A stretch of 64,000 nt of DNA from Parelaphostrongylus tenuis (taxonomy: Eukaryota > Nematoda > Chromadorea > Rhabditida > Metastrongylidae), in contig JAHQIW010004423.1 in the NCBI GenBank assembly GCA_019055375.1, positions 248,001 through 312,000 of the forward strand. Direction: 5' to 3'. The notes beneath the pieces were generated by a model that was given only the letters and a program-made list of their open reading frames with translations, was not told where the DNA came from and searched no databases. Below are positions 11,180-26,100 of the stretch, piece after piece; within the stretch, counting starts at the first letter, position 1, and each line of letters opens with the position of its first letter. Position numbers and translations under genes: made by a program.

Positions 11180-14100
11180 CTATAAGATATATAGTAATGA
11201 GGGTTTTCCACCTACCTATTATCTGCACTTCAAATTCAGTTATTACTTGAATTGGTAAATGACGGGGAATTTAGTAATCTTCCGGCAGTTCGATGAGATA
11301 CGCGTAAGCGTAGACATTATATAAACGATGTTACGAGAGTTTTACCCCTATAGTTCCACTTCAAAATAGGAAGGTCACATTTCCCGTAGTTTCCGACATT
11401 ATTCTCCAAACAATAAATCTTCCTTCGGTACTTGTCCATAATGAGGCGACAAATGAAAAACCGACCTCACTCGCTGGAAAGCTTTTTTCATGGGAGTATC
11501 AGTAATTATTCAAAAACTAAGATTTCTGGTTACATCCCCACGTCGCCGATTTTAGAAAAGACCCTTTTGTAACGCCGTAAAATCCATACAAACCGTCCCA
11601 GGCGCGCAAATTTCTCGCCACACAGAGCTCTTTCTTTGGACTATTGGTAAGAATTCCATAACGTGATCGTTGCTGTTTTCAATGCTCTGCTTTTATCCTG
11701 AAAAGACCGTTTCTCTGCAACGCAGCAGGTAAAATAAGTTGAATTCGCGTATGGGACCAAGGGGATCTTCAGCCATTTGACCAAAGACCCCTTTAGTAGC
11801 ACATAACCACAATCCACAATTGTCCAAAGACCCCTCCAGCAGCACATGCAAGAATTCAACTTATTTTACCCGCCGCATTGCAAAGAAACGGTCTTTCAAG
11901 ATATAAGCACACCAATGGAATCAGCTATGATTACTCTATCGAGTTATTACTAATAGTCCAAAAAAAGAGCTCTGTCGGGCGAGAAATATGCGCGTCTGGA
12001 ACGTAAGGAATTTCTTCCTGTAACAACGTCAAAAACAGACTTCTTCAAAAATCGGCCACTTGGGGCTCTAGCCGGAACTCTTGGCTTTTGAATGATCACT
12101 AACACTCTCATAAATGCTTCCTGTTTAACGAATGAGATCGGTGATTCATTTGGCCTCATAATGGACATATACTCTTTTTCTGATACGATGGGAAAGGATG
12201 GTTTTTGATTAGTTTGTAATATAGGATAAATTTTACAAAACCTTCGAGTTACAACACACAAATCATAATCAAACACGAAAGTAAGCTTAACAACCTTCTC
12301 TTAATTATCTTAGTAACTAGAAAAGATGCTGACGTTCATATTTGGTGTAGTGTCATAGACATCAAGGATTTCAACTTTTCTAGTTTAATTTCAACTTTTC
12401 TAAACTATTAATCTTGTTTGAAAACCAACCTTTCTTCTCCACCACTGATTGGCACTTTATCTATTAAGTCCGCAGATTCTGAATCCACAACTATTTCTGC
12501 ATCTTCTTTCTCATGATGTATCACTGTGTCAGCATGACTTTCTGATGATACATCGGAGTACTGACGAGAATATAATTTCTCTCCACGACTGCTGCTCGTG
12601 ATTCTGTTTCCGCAGATTTCATTTCCTTTGCTTTCTCATCATCCACTCTTTTTGCGATGTCCTTCTCCTCAGTCCTTTTCAAAGTTAAGAAAAAATTCTC
12701 GTATTCGTCACCTTCACGACTTGGTGGTACGGGTGATGAAGGTCGTCCCGGATCTGTGCGAGGAGCAAGAAGAACACCACCTGGGCTTGTGGGCAATATA
12801 TTTTCAGTTTCTTCCTCTTCTTCTTCAATCGTCACTTGCAGAGGAACATCGGGCGTGGACCTAGCTGTATCATCGATCACAAAATGCCTAATAACAGGTA
12901 CGACGTCGTCGAAGTCCTGATTAGCTGTAAACTGCCGATCCGAGTCAACAGGCGACAATATTGCCAGTGGTGTCACACTTCCTTGTCTTTCATCCGTACC
13001 GCTTAGTCGGCTAGTTGCACCGCTAGTAGCCGTTGTATAATCTGATTCCTGAGATGTCCATTCCTGTGCCGAATCATAAGTACCTTGTGATGTGACGCAA
13101 CTCTCGTATTGGTCATCCTTGGATCGTTCTGTTGCAGTGTGATAAACATTTGATTCAGATGTTGACGTGAGAGTTTTAGCATCTTCATGGGGTTCGAAGG
13201 CAGCTTTCAAAGCGTCATCTGCAAGATGAGAGGCCGCTTCTTCAATCTCGTGATCATCAACACAAGTATCTTCTTTGTGCTTTCCTTCATCAGTAACTTC
13301 AAGCTGGCCTTCTTCATCGACTGAAAATCGTCTTTCACGACTCTCTCCAGCAAGAATGTCCAATTTTTCGCGTAAATCAGACTGATAGTCAACTTCAGGC
13401 TCCGTAGTTACATCGTTCAATGAATCTTGTTTCATATATTCGTTTACAGACGTTGAGCACTGACGACTAGCGTTACTTTCGGCTCCAGAAATGAGGTCTT
13501 GTGTGAGTTGATGAGAGAACTCTTCTAGAACTTTACCTCTGTTGTCGTAAACCTTCCATTCCTCATCACCAGCAATCGACCGTTGCTCATCGGGAGACGA
13601 TGATGGCGCTTGTATTGATTGCTTTTCAGGCGACTCCAACTCATCTGCATTTGTGAACCTCAACTTGACAACATTTTCTAGAGCTCCTTCAAGCATATGA
13701 AGAGACGTCTCTGAAGAAATATGGCGATCTTGTGAATAGTCATCTCTTTCATTTCCAACAACTTTCTGTCCAGGAAATAGTGAGAGCTGTTCTCTCTTTG
13801 TGATCTACAACAAAATCATCGGATTCTACAACAGGAATTCCCTCATACTTTGCCATAAGATTCTCATCTTCATGTATATTTTGCTTAGAACTCGTCGGAG
13901 ATAAAAGAGAGAACCTTTGGAGTTCGAGATCATAATCCTTTGATTCTACGATGTGTATCTCGTCATCTGCTTTCAGTGCGGTATGCACTAAATGCTCTCC
14001 ATGAGCAGCTATTTCATGATCCGTCATGGGCGCAATTCCTGCATGATCGTCAATAGAACCCACATCTTCAAACAGCTGTCGCTCAGTTTTTGTTGGAGAG

Positions 14101-17100
14101 GACAGAGAAGGCCTTTCAAATTCAATGTCGTAACTCTTTGATTCTACGATGTGCATGTTATCGTCTGCTGAAGCGTAGACCAAGTGCTCTCCATGAACAG
14201 GCATTTCCTTAGACAATGTCCTCGGTGTAGTTTCGACATGAAGGTCGATGATTGGAGATGACAGTGGATGCCCTTCGAAATCGACATTATGATCCTTCGA
14301 TTCTATCAAGTGCATCCCTTCATCTGCCCCAACACGGTATAATCTGAGTACTCTCCACGAATATCCGTTTCACAAGAGGATGTCCTCGGTGTAACTTCAA
14401 CATGAGAATCGATAGTATCATCATCACTCCTGTCCTGTTTAATATTTGTTGGAGATGACAGAGAGTGCCTTTCGAAGTCGACATCATAATCTTTCGATTC
14501 AATCAAGTGAATCTCTTGATCTGCTCCCAAAACGTAGCCATCTGGTGAAGCCTCATGAACTGTTAATTCAGTATCAGGTGATTCTACATCAAATAATTTC
14601 CTGCCATCCTCGGATGTTTTAAATACTGCTGGAGACACTTCATATTGAATCTTCCGAGCAGGGCTCTCCTCAAGTATCGGGATTCGGCTTCATCTCTTTT
14701 CTCAAAATATCCTATTCGATCTGGCTCTTCTTTGGATACTGCTACTCTGGTCACTCCTTCCGTGACTGCTGGATAGTTTTCCACAGGGGTCTTACGACGT
14801 GCAGTTTCAGCATCTGGGCTTTCCGCAAGCATCGGCGGTTCTGGTTCATATCGTTTCTCAACATACTCTAAATCATACGGCATCTCTTCGTAAAGTGCTA
14901 CCGTGCTTACATTCTCCGTGACTGCTTGATAGTCTTCCAGTGGAACCTCGCTAACAGGACTTTCAGTAGGCACTGACGGTACTGGTTCATACCTTTTCTC
15001 ATCATATTGCAAATTATATGGCATTTCTTCGTAAAGCGCTGCGGTGGTTACAGTTTCAATGACTTTTGGGTGCTCTCCTGTTCGAATATCACGAACCGGG
15101 CTCTCAATAAGCATCGGAGACTCGGCTTTAAATCCTTTCTCAACATGTTCCACTTTTTCGGGCTTTTCTTCGTAAATATCTCTCGCTTTTACAGTTTCCG
15201 TAATTGATGGATACTCACAGGCGGAACATCGCGAAGTGGACTTTCAACAAACATTGAAGACTCTGCTTCTAATCGTTTCTCAGCATAATCAATATGATCT
15301 GGCTCTTGTTTCGGTGCCTTCGTTACAGATTCTGTGACTATTGCATACTCTTCTGGAAAGACTCCATGAATTAGTCTCTCAGGAGTCATTGATGATTCAG
15401 CCTCATCCATCCTCTCTACGTCTTTCGACGTCTTCTTGAATGTTGTGTAGTCCTCATCTTGACTCTCATGGGGTGGGCCTTCAAGTGCAACTTCCTGAAC
15501 AGAGCTTTCAGCAAGGGTCGCATAGTCCGCATCGTACCTTTTCTCATCATATTTCATGTGTTCCGGCTTTTTTTCGTGAAGCTCTGTTGTTGTTACAGCT
15601 TCTGCAGCTGCTGCATGCTCTTCTGGTGGAACATCACGAACAGGGCTCTCAGCGAACGTCGAATATTCCGCATCGTATCTTGTTTCAACATATTCTATCT
15701 GTTCTAGCTTTTCCTCGTAAGGCTCTCTTATTGTTACAGCTTCTACGACGGCTGCATGCTCTTCTGGTGGGACTTCACGAACAGGGCTTTCAGCTAGCGT
15801 CGGAGATTCCGCATCATGTCGCTCTTCGACATATTTAATGTATTCTGGCTTTTCTTCGCGAAGTTCTGTTACTGTCACAGCTTCTGTGACTGTTGGATAC
15901 TCTTCTGGTGGAGCTTCACCAATAAGGGTTGCAGAATGTGTTGGAGGTTCTCCTTCATATCCTATTTCATCGTATTCCGTGTGTTTTGTCCTTCCATCGT
16001 AAAGTTCTGTAGTAGCTACGGCTTTCGTGGCTGCTGGATACTCTTCTTCTTGAACCTCATAAACTGGTCTTTCAGAAGTCTCCGGTGATTCCCACAGCGA
16101 TTCTTTTTTTCTATGTCTTTTGGCATGTCCTTCAATGCTGAGTAGTCCTCATATTGCACCTCATGGAGTTGGGCCTTCACCACGACTACTTGGCTCATCC
16201 TTCATCTCCTTTTCGACTGAGCGATCTTCATCCCGCGTTATTGCCTCGTATGCCGCTGCTGCACCGACGGCAGCAAGAGCAACGGGCGCAACCACCGCTC
16301 CTCCAGCAATTTTTGCAGCTTTCGCAGCGAAGCCCACAAGCTTATCTCCGAAAGAGAGCACTTCCTCTTTAGCTTCAGGTAGTCCTTCCTTGTAAACATC
16401 TTTACCTTCTAATCGAATATGCGACTTTTCCTCAAGCCTCTGGTCTGAGGTTAGTGGTTCTTTACTACTTGAGAATTCCTCATGAAGAAACTGAGCTTTT
16501 AGCAAGCAACGGCAATTCTGCTCCGTATCTCGTTTCATCATATTCCATGTGTTCTGGCTTTTCTTCGCGAACTCCTATTTCTGTCACTGTTTCCGTGACT
16601 GCTGCGTGCCCTTCTGGTGAGACTTCACGAACAGGGCTTTCAGCAAGCGTCGGAGATTCTGCATCGTATCCCGTCTCAACATATTTCATGTGTTCCGGCT
16701 TTCCTTCGTGAGGTTCTGTTATTGCTACAGTTTCCGTGATTGGTGGATGCTCTTCTGAAGACACTTCGCGAACAGGGCTTTCAGCGAGGGTCGGAGATTC
16801 TGCATCGTATCTCGTTTCAGCATATTCCATGTATTCTGGCTTTTCTTCGCGAACTCCTATTTCTGTCACTGCTTCAGTGACTGCTGCTTGCCCTTGTGGT
16901 GAGACTTCACGTACAGGGCTTTCAGCAAGCGTCGGGGATTCTGCATCGTATCTCGTTTCACCATATTCCATGTGTTCTGGCTTTTCTTCGCGAACTCCTA
17001 TTTCTGTCACTGTTTCCGTGACTGCTGCGTTGCTCTTCTGGTAGGACTTCACGGACAGGGCTTTCAGCAAGCGTCGGGGATTCTGCATCGTATCTCGTTT

Positions 17101-20100
17101 CACCATATTGCATGTGTTCTGGCTTTTCTTCGCGAACTCCTATTCCTGTCACTGTTTCCGTGACTGCTGCGTGCTCTTCTGGTAGGACTTCACGGACAGG
17201 GCTTTCAGCAAGCGTCGGGGATTCTGCATCGTATCTCGTCTCACCATATTCCATGTGTTCTGGCTTTTCTTCGCGAACTCCTATTTCTGTCACTGTTTCC
17301 GTGACTGCTGCTTGCCCTTGTGGTGAGACTTCACGTACAGGGCTTTCAGCAAGCGTCGGGGATTCTGCATCGTATCTCGTTTCACCATATTCCATGTGTT
17401 CTGGCTTTTCTTCGCGAACTCCTATTTCTGTCACTGTTTCCGTGACTGCTGCTTGCCCTTGTGGTGAGACTTCACGTACAGGGCTTTCAGCAGCGTCGGG
17501 ATTCTGCATCGTATCTCGTTTCACCATATTCATGTGTTCTGGCTTTTCTTCGCGAACTCCTATTTCTGTCACTGTTTCCGTGACTGCTGCGTGCTCTTCT
17601 GGTAGGACTTCACGACAGGGCTTTCAGCAGCGTCGGGATTCTGCATCGTATCTCGTCTCACCATATTCCATGTGTTCTGGCTTTTCTTCGCGAACTCCTA
17701 TTTCTGTCACTGTTTCCGTGACTGCTGCTTGCCCTTGTGGTGAGACTTCACGTACAGGGCTTTCAGCAAGCGTCGGGGATTCTGCATCGTATCTCGTTCA
17801 CCATATTCCATGTGTTCTGGCTTTTCTTCGCGAACTCCTATTTCTGTCACTGTTTCCGTGACTGCTGCTTGCCCTTGTGGTGAGACTTCACGTACAGGGC
17901 TTTCAGCAAGCGTCGGGGATTCTGCATCGTATCTCGTTTCACCATATTGCATGTGTTCTGGCTTTTCTTCGCGAACTCCTATTTCTGTCACTGTTTCCGT
18001 GACTGCTGCTTGCTCTTCTGGTAGGACTTCACGTACAGGGCTTTCAGCAAGCGTCGGGATTCTGCATCGTATCTCGTCTCACATATTCCATGTGTTCTGG
18101 CTTTTCTTCGCGAACTCCTATTTCTGTCACTGTTTCCGTGACTGCTGCTTGCCCTTCTGGTGAGACTTCACGTACAGGGCTTTCAGCAAGCGTCGGGATT
18201 CTGCATCGTATCTCGTTTCACCATATTCCATGTGTTCTGGCTTTTCTTCGCGAACTCCTATTTCTGTCACTGTTTCCGTGACTGCTGCTTGCCTTGTGGT
18301 GAGACTTCACGTACAGGGCTTTCAGCAAGCGTCGGGGATTCTGCATCGTATCTCGTTTCACCATATTCCATGTGTTCTGGCTTTTCTTCGCGAACTCCTA
18401 TTTCTGTCACTGTTTCCGTGACTGCTGCTTGCCCTTCTGGTGAGACTTCACGTACAGGGCTTTCAGCAAGCGTCGGAGATTCTGCATCGTATCTCGTTTC
18501 ACCATATTCCATGTGTTCTGGCTTTTCTTCGCGAACTCCTATTTCTGTCACTGTTTCCGTGACTGCTGCGTGCTCTTCTGGTAGGACTTCACGGACAGGG
18601 CTTTCAGCAAGCGTCGGGGATTCTGCATCGTATCTCGTTTCACCATATTCCATGTGTTCTGGCTTTTCTTCGCGAACTCCTATTTCTGTCACTGTTTCCG
18701 TGACTGCTGCTTGCCCTTCTGGTGAGACTTCACGTACAGGGCTTTCAGCAAGCGTCGGGGATTCTGCATCGTATCTCGTTTCACCATATTCCATGTGTTC
18801 TGGCTTTTCTTCGCGAACTCCTATTTCTGTCACTGTTTCCGTGACTGCTGCTTGCCCTTGTGGTGAGACTTCACGTACAGGGCTTTCAGCAAGCGTCGGA
18901 GATTCTGCATCGTATCTCGTCTCAGCATATTCCATGTGTTCTGGCTTTTCTTCGCGAACTCCTATTTCTGTCACTGTTTCCGTGACTGCTGCTTGCCCTT
19001 CTGGTGAGACTTCACGTACAGGGCTTTCAGCAAGCGTCGGGGATTCTGCATCGTATCTCGTTTCACCATATTCCATGTGTTCTGGCTTTTCTTCGCGAAC
19101 TCCTATTTCTGTCACTGTTTCCGTGACTGCTGCTTGCCCTTGTGGTGAGACTTCACGTACAGGGCTTTCAGCAAGCGTCGGGGATTCTGCATCGTATCTC
19201 GTTTCACCATATTCCATGTGTTCTGGCTTTTCTTCGCGAACTCCTATTTCTGTCACTGTTTCCGTGACTGCTGCTTGCCCTTCTGGTGAGACTTCACGTA
19301 CAGGGCTTTCAGCTAGCGCCGGAGATTCTGCATCGTATCTCGTCTCAGCATATTCCATGTGTTCTGGCTTTTCTTCGCGAACTCCTATTTCTGTCACTGT
19401 TTCCGTGACTGCTGCTTGCCCTTGTGGTGAGACTTCACGTACAGGGCTTTCAGCAAGCGTCGGGGATTCTGCATCGTATCTCGTTTCAGCATATTCCATG
19501 TGTTCTGGCTTTTCTTCGCGAACTCCTATTTCTGTCACTGTTTCCGTGACTGCTGCGTGCTCTTCTGGTAGGACTTCACGGACAGGGCTTTCAGCAAGCG
19601 TCGGGGATTCTGCATCGTATCTCGTCTCACCATATTCCATGTGTTCTGGCTTTTCTTCGCGAACTCCTATTTCTGTCACTGTTTCCGTGACTGCTGCTTG
19701 CCCTTCTGGTGAGACTTCACGTACAGGGCTTTCAGCAAGCGTCGGGGATTCTGCATCGTATCTCGTTTCACCATATTCCATGTGTTCTGGCTTTTCTTCG
19801 CGAACTCCTATTTCTGTCACTGTTTCCGTGACTGCTGCTTGCTCTTCTGGTGAGACTTCACGTACAGGGCTTTCAGCAAGCGTCGGGGATTCTGCATCGT
19901 ATCTCGTTTCACCATATTCCATGTGTTCTGGCTTTTCTTCGCGAACTCCTATTTCTGTCACTGTTTCCGTGACTGCTGCTTGCCCTTGTGGTGAGACTTC
20001 ACGTACAGGGCTTTCAGCAAGCGTCGGGATTCTGCATCGTATCTCGTTTCACCATATTCCATGTGTTCTGGCTTTTCTTCGCGAACTCCTATTTCTGTCA

Positions 20101-23100
20101 CTGTTTCCGTGACTGCTGCTTGCCCTTGTGGTGAGACTTCACGTACAGGGCTTTCAGCAAGCGTCGGGATTCTGCATCGTATCTCGTTTCACCATATTCC
20201 ATGTGTTCTGGCTTTTCTTCGCGAACTCCTATTTCTGTCACTGTTTCCGTGACTGCTGCGTGCTCTTCTGGTAGAGACTTCACGGACAGGGCTTTCAGCA
20301 AGCGTCGGGATTCTGCATCGTATCTCGTTTCACCATATTCCATGTGTTCTGGCTTTTCTTCGCGAACTCCTATTTCTGTCACTGTTTCCGTGACTGCTGC
20401 TTGCTCTTCTGGTAGGACTTCACGTACAGGGCTTTCAGCAAGCGTCGGAGATTCTGCATCGTATCTCGTCTCACCATATTCCATGTGTTCTGGCTTTTCT
20501 TCGCGAACTCCTATTTCTGTCACTGTTTCCGTGACTGCTGCTTGCCCTTGTGGTGAGACTTCACGTACAGGGCTTTCAGCAAGCGTCGGGGATTCTGCAT
20601 CGTATCTCGTTTCAGCATATTCCATGTGTTCTGGCTTTTCTTCGCGAACTCCTATTTCTGTCACTGTTTCCGTGACTGCTGCGTGCTCTTCTGGTAGGAC
20701 TTCACGGACAGGGCTTTCAGCAAGCGTCGGGGATTCTGCATCGTATCTCGTCTCACCATATTCCATGTGTTCTGGCTTTTCTTCGCGAACTCCTATTTCT
20801 GTCACTGTTTCCGTGACTGCTGCTTGCTCTTCTGGTGAGACTTCACGTACAGGGCTTTCAGCAAGCGTCGGGGATTCTGCATCGTATCTCGTTTCAGCAT
20901 ATTCCATGTGTTCTGGCTTTTCTTCGCGAACTCCTATTTCTGTCACTGTTTCCGTGACTGCTGCTTGCCCTTCTGGTGAGACTTCACGTACAGGGCTTTC
21001 AGCAAGCGTCGGGGATTCTGCATCGTATCTCGTTTCAGCATATTCCATGTGTTCTGGCTTTTCTTCGCGAACTCCTATTTCTGTCACTGTTTCCGTGACT
21101 GCTGCTTGCTCTTCTGGTAGGACTTCACGTACAGGGCTTTCAGCAAGCGTCGGGGATTCTGCATCGTATCTCGTTTCAGCATATTCCATGTGTTCTGGCT
21201 TTTCTTCGCGAACTCCTATTTCTGTCACTGTTTCCGTGACTGCTGCTTGCCCTTGTGGTGAGACTTCACGTACAGGGCTTTCAGCAAGCGTCGGGGATTC
21301 TGCATCGTATCTCGTTCAGCATATTCCATGTGTTCTGGCTTTTCTTCGCGAACTCCTATTTCTGTCACTGTTTCCGTGACTGCTGCTTGCCCTTCTGGTG
21401 AGACTTCACGTACAGGGCTTTCAGCTAGCGTCGGAGATTCTGCATCGTATCTCGTCTCAGCATATTCCATGTGTTCTGGCTTTTCTTCGCGAACTCCTAT
21501 TTCTGTCACTGTTTCCGTGACTGCTGCTTGCCCTTGTGGTGAGACTTCACGTACAGGGCTTTCAGCAAGCGTCGGGGATTCTGCATCGTATCTCGTTTCA
21601 GCATATTCCATGTGTTCTGGCTTTTCTTCGCGAACTCCTATTTCTGTCACTGTTTCCGTGACTGCTGCGTGCTCTTCTGGTAGGACTTCACGGACAGGGC
21701 TTTCAGCAAGCGTCGGGGATTCTGCATCGTATCTCGTTTCAGCATATTCCATGTGTTCTGGCTTTTCTTCGCGAACTCCTATTTCTGTCACTGTTTCCGT
21801 GACTGCTGCGTGCTCTTCTGGTAGGACTTCACGGACAGGGCTTTCAGCAAGCGTCGGGGATTCTGCATCGTATCTCGTTTCACCATATTCCATGTGTTCT
21901 GGCTTTTCTTCGCGAACTCCTATTTCTGTCACTGTTTCCGTGACTGCTGCTTGCCCTTCTGGTGAGACTTCACGTACAGGGCTTTCAGCTAGCGTCGGAG
22001 ATTCTGCATCGTATCTCGTCTCAGCATATTCCATGTGTTCTGGCTTTTCTTCGCGAACTCCTATTTCTGTCACTGTTTCCGTGACTGCTGCTTGCCCTTC
22101 TGGTGAGACTTCACGTACAGGGCTTTCAGCAAGCGCCGGAGATTCTGCATCGTATCTCGTCTCAGCATATTCCATGCGTTCTGGCTTTTCTTCGCGAACT
22201 CCTATTTCTGTCACTGTTTCCGTGACTGCTGCTTGCCCTTGTGGTGAGACTTCACGTACAGGGCTTTCAGCAAGCGTCGGGGATTCTGCATCGTATCTCG
22301 TTTCAGCATATTCCATGTGTTCTGGCTTTTCTTCGCGAACTCCTATTTCTGTCACTGTTTCCGTGACTGCTGCGTGCTCTTCTGGTAGGACTTCACGGAC
22401 AGGGCTTTCAGCAAGCGTCGGGGATTCTGCATCGTATCTCGTCTCAGCATATTCCATGTGTTCTGGCTTTTCTTCGCGAACTCCTATTTCTGTCACTGTT
22501 TCCGTGACTGCTGCTTGCCCTTCTGGTGAGACTTCACGTACAGGGCTTTCAGCAGCGTCGGAGATTCTGCATCGTATCTCGTCTCACATATTCCATGTGT
22601 TCTGGCTTTTCTTCGCGAACTCCTATTTCTGTCACTGTTTCCGTGACTGCTGCTTGCCCTTGTGGTGAGACTTCACGTACAGGGCTTTCAGCAAGCGTCG
22701 GGGATTCTGCATCGTATCTCGTTTCAGCATATTCCATGTGTTCTGGCTTTTCTTCGCGAACTCCTATTTCTGTCACTGTTTCCGTGACTGCTGCTTGCCC
22801 TTCTGGTGAGACTTCACGTACAGGGCTTTCAGCTAGCGCCGGAGATTCTGCATCGTATCTCGTCTCAGCATATTCCATGTGTTCTGGCTTTTCTTCGCGA
22901 ACTCCTATTTCTGTCACTGTTTCCGTGACTGCTGCTTGCCCTTGTGGTGAGACTTCACGTACAGGGCTTTCAGCAAGCGTCGGGGATTCTGCATCGTATC
23001 TCGTTTCAGCATATTCCATGTGTTCTGGCTTTTCTTCGCGAACTCCTATTTCTGTCACTGTTTCCGTGACTGCTGCTTGCCCTTGTGGTGAGACTTCACG

Positions 23101-26100
23101 TACAGGGCTTTCAGCAAGCGTCGGGGATTCTGCATCGTATCTCGTTTCAGCATATTCCATGTGTTCTGGCTTTTCTTCGCGAACTCCTATTTCTGTCACT
23201 GTTTCCGTGACTGCTGCTTGCCCTTGTGGTGAGACTTCACGTACAGGGCTTTCAGCAAGCGTCGGGGATTCTGCATCGTATCTCGTCTCAGCATATTCCA
23301 TGTGTTCTGGCTTTTCTTCGCGAACTCCTATTTCTGTCACTGTTTCCGTGACTGCTGCTTGCCCTTCTGGTGAGACTTCACCTACAGGGCTTTCAGCGAG
23401 CGTCGGAGATTCCGCATCGTATCGCTCTTCGACATACTCTATGTATTCTGGAGTTTCTTCGTGAAGTTCTGTTATTGCTACGGCTTCTGTGACTGCTGAA
23501 TACTCTTCTGGTAGAGCTTCACCAATAAGGGTTGCAGCCTTCGTTGGAGATTCTCCTCCATATCGTATTTCATCATATTCCATGTGTTCTGGCTTTTCTT
23601 CACCAACTCTTATTGCTGTCACAGTTTCCCTGACTGCTGCGTGCTCTTCTGGTGAAACTTCGTGAAGAGGGCTTTCAGCGAGGGTCGGAGATTGGGCATC
23701 GTGTCTCGTTTCAACATATTTCAAGTGTTCAGGCTTTTCTTCGCGAACTCCTATTGCTGTCATTATTTCTGTGACTGCTGCATGCTGTTCTGGTGAAACT
23801 TCACGAACAGGGCTTTCAGCGAGCGTCGGAGATTCTGCATCGTATCTCGTTTCAACATACTCCATGTGTTCTGGCTCTTCTTCGCGAACTCCTATTTCTG
23901 CCACAGTTTCCCTGACTGCTGCATAGTCTTCTGGTGGAACTTCACAAACAGGGCTTTCAGCGAGAGTCGGAGATTCTCCCTCATGTCTTTCCTCAAGATA
24001 TTCCATGTGTTCCGGCCTTCCTTCGTAAAGTTCTTTTGTAACATCGGCTTTAGTGCCTGCTGGATACCGTTCTTGTTCAACCTCATAAACTGGTCTTTCA
24101 GAAGTCTCCTGCGATTCCACACCAATTCTTTTTTCTACGTCTTTTGACATGTCCCCCAATGCCGAGTAGTCCTCATATTGTACCTCACGGAGTTGGCTTT
24201 CACCGCGCCTGCTTGGCTCTTCTTTCATCTCCTTCCGACGGAGCGATCTTCATCACGCGTTATCGCCTCGTATGCCGCTGCTGCACCGACGGCAGCAAGA
24301 GCAACTGGAGCAACCACCGCTCCTCCGGCAACTTTTGCAGCTTTTTCAGCGAAGCCCACAAGCTTATCTCCGAAAGAGAGCTCTTCCTCTTTAGCTTCAG
24401 GTAGTCCCTCCTTGTAAACATCTTTACCTTCTAATCGAATATGCGACTTTTCCTCAAGCCTCTGGTCTGAGGTTAGTGGTTCTTTACTACTTGAGAATTC
24501 CTCATGAAGAACTGAGCTTTTAGCAAGCAACGGCAATTCTGCTCGTATCTCGTTTCATCATATTCCATGTGTTCTGGCTTTTCTTCGTGAGGTTCTGTTA
24601 TTGTTACAGTTTCCGTTATTGGTAGATGCTCTTCTGAAGGCACTTTACGAACAGGGCTTTCAGCGAGCGTCGGAGATTCTGCATCGTATCTTGTCTCAAC
24701 ATATTCCATGTGTTTCCGCTTCTCTTCGTGAGGTTCTGTTATTGTTACAGTTTCCATTATCGGTGGATGCTCTTCTGAAGGCACTTTAAGAACAGGGATT
24801 TCAGCTAGCGTCGCAGATTCAGCGTCGTAACTCGTTTCAGCATATTCCACGTGTTCTGGCTTTTCTTCGCGCACTCCTATTGCTCTCACACTTTCCTCGA
24901 GTGCTCCATAGTCATCAGGTGGAACTTCATGAGCAGGGCTTTCAGCGAGCGTCGGAGATTCTGCATCGTATCTTGTCTCAACATATTCCATGTGTTTCGG
25001 CTTCTCTTCGTGAGGTTCTGTTATTGTTACAGTTTCCATTATCGGTGGATGCTCTTCTGAAGGCACTTTAAGAACAGGGCTTTCAGCTAGCGTCGCAGAT
25101 TCAGCGTCGTAACTCGTTTCAGCATATTCCACGTGTTCTGGCTTTTCTTCGCGCACTCCTATTGCTCTCACACTTTCCTCGAGTGCTCCATAGTCATCAG
25201 GTGGAACTTCATGAGCAGGGCTTTCAGCGAGCGTCGGAGATTCTGCATCGTATCTTGTCTCAACATATTCCATGTGTTCCGGCTTTTCCTTCGTGAGGTT
25301 CTGTTATTGTTACAGTTTCCGTGATTGCTGGATGCTCTTCTGAAGGCACTTTACGAACAGGGCTTTCAGCGAGCATCGGAGATTCTGCATCGTATCTTGT
25401 CTCAACATATTCCATGTGTTCCGGCTTTTCCTTGTGAGGTTCTGTTATTGTTACAGTTTCCGTGATTGCTGGATGCTCTTCTGAAGGCACTTCACGAACA
25501 GGGCTTTCAGCGAGCGTCGGAGATTCTGCATCGTATCTTGTCTCAACATATTCCATGTGTTTCCGGCTTTTCTTCGTGAGGTTCTGTTATTGTTACAGTT
25601 TCCGTGATTGGTGGATGCTCTTCTGAAGGCACTTTACGAACAGGGCTTTCAGCGAGCATCGGAGATTCTGCATCGTATCTTGTCTCAACATATTCCATGT
25701 GTTTCCGCTTTTCTTCGTGAGGTTCTGTTATTGTTACAGTTTCCGTGATTGGTGGATGCTCTTCTGAAGGCACTTCACGAACAGGTCTTTCAGCAAGCGT
25801 CGGAGATTCCGCCTCGTATCTCGTCTCAACATATTCCATGTGTTCTGGCTTTTCTCCGCGAACTGCTATTTCTGTCACTGTTTCCGTGACTGCTGCTTGC
25901 CCTTCTGGTGAGACTTCACGTACAGGGCTTTCAGCAAGCGTCGGGGATTCTGCATCGTATCTCGTTTCACCATATTCCATGCGTTCTGGCTTTTCTTCGC
26001 GAACTCCTATTTCTATCACTCCTTCCGTGACTGCGGCTTGCTCTTCTGGTAGGATTTCACGTACAGGGCTTTCGGCAAGCGTCGGGGATTCTGCATCATA

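Noticed and set aside
15205..15225. GTGAGTATCC in the giant exon as a splice donor
   Set aside because: The repeat resumes one frame away with no gap, so a missing base explains it better than an intron.
18160..20112. 650-codon open frame on the plus strand (and similar ones at 21328-22668, 20201-21379, 22526-23464)
   Set aside because: It is the antisense of the 141-bp coding array. The unit length is a multiple of three and happens to lack stops in that frame, so the frame stays open over many copies. The minus strand carries the conserved unc-44 protein pattern and continues on both sides.
16540..23420. The 141-bp array as a CRISPR array or non-coding satellite
   Set aside because: Units are contiguous with no unique spacers, and the translated minus strand keeps one amino-acid pattern shared with diverged flanking units. 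It is coding sequence of a eukaryotic gene.
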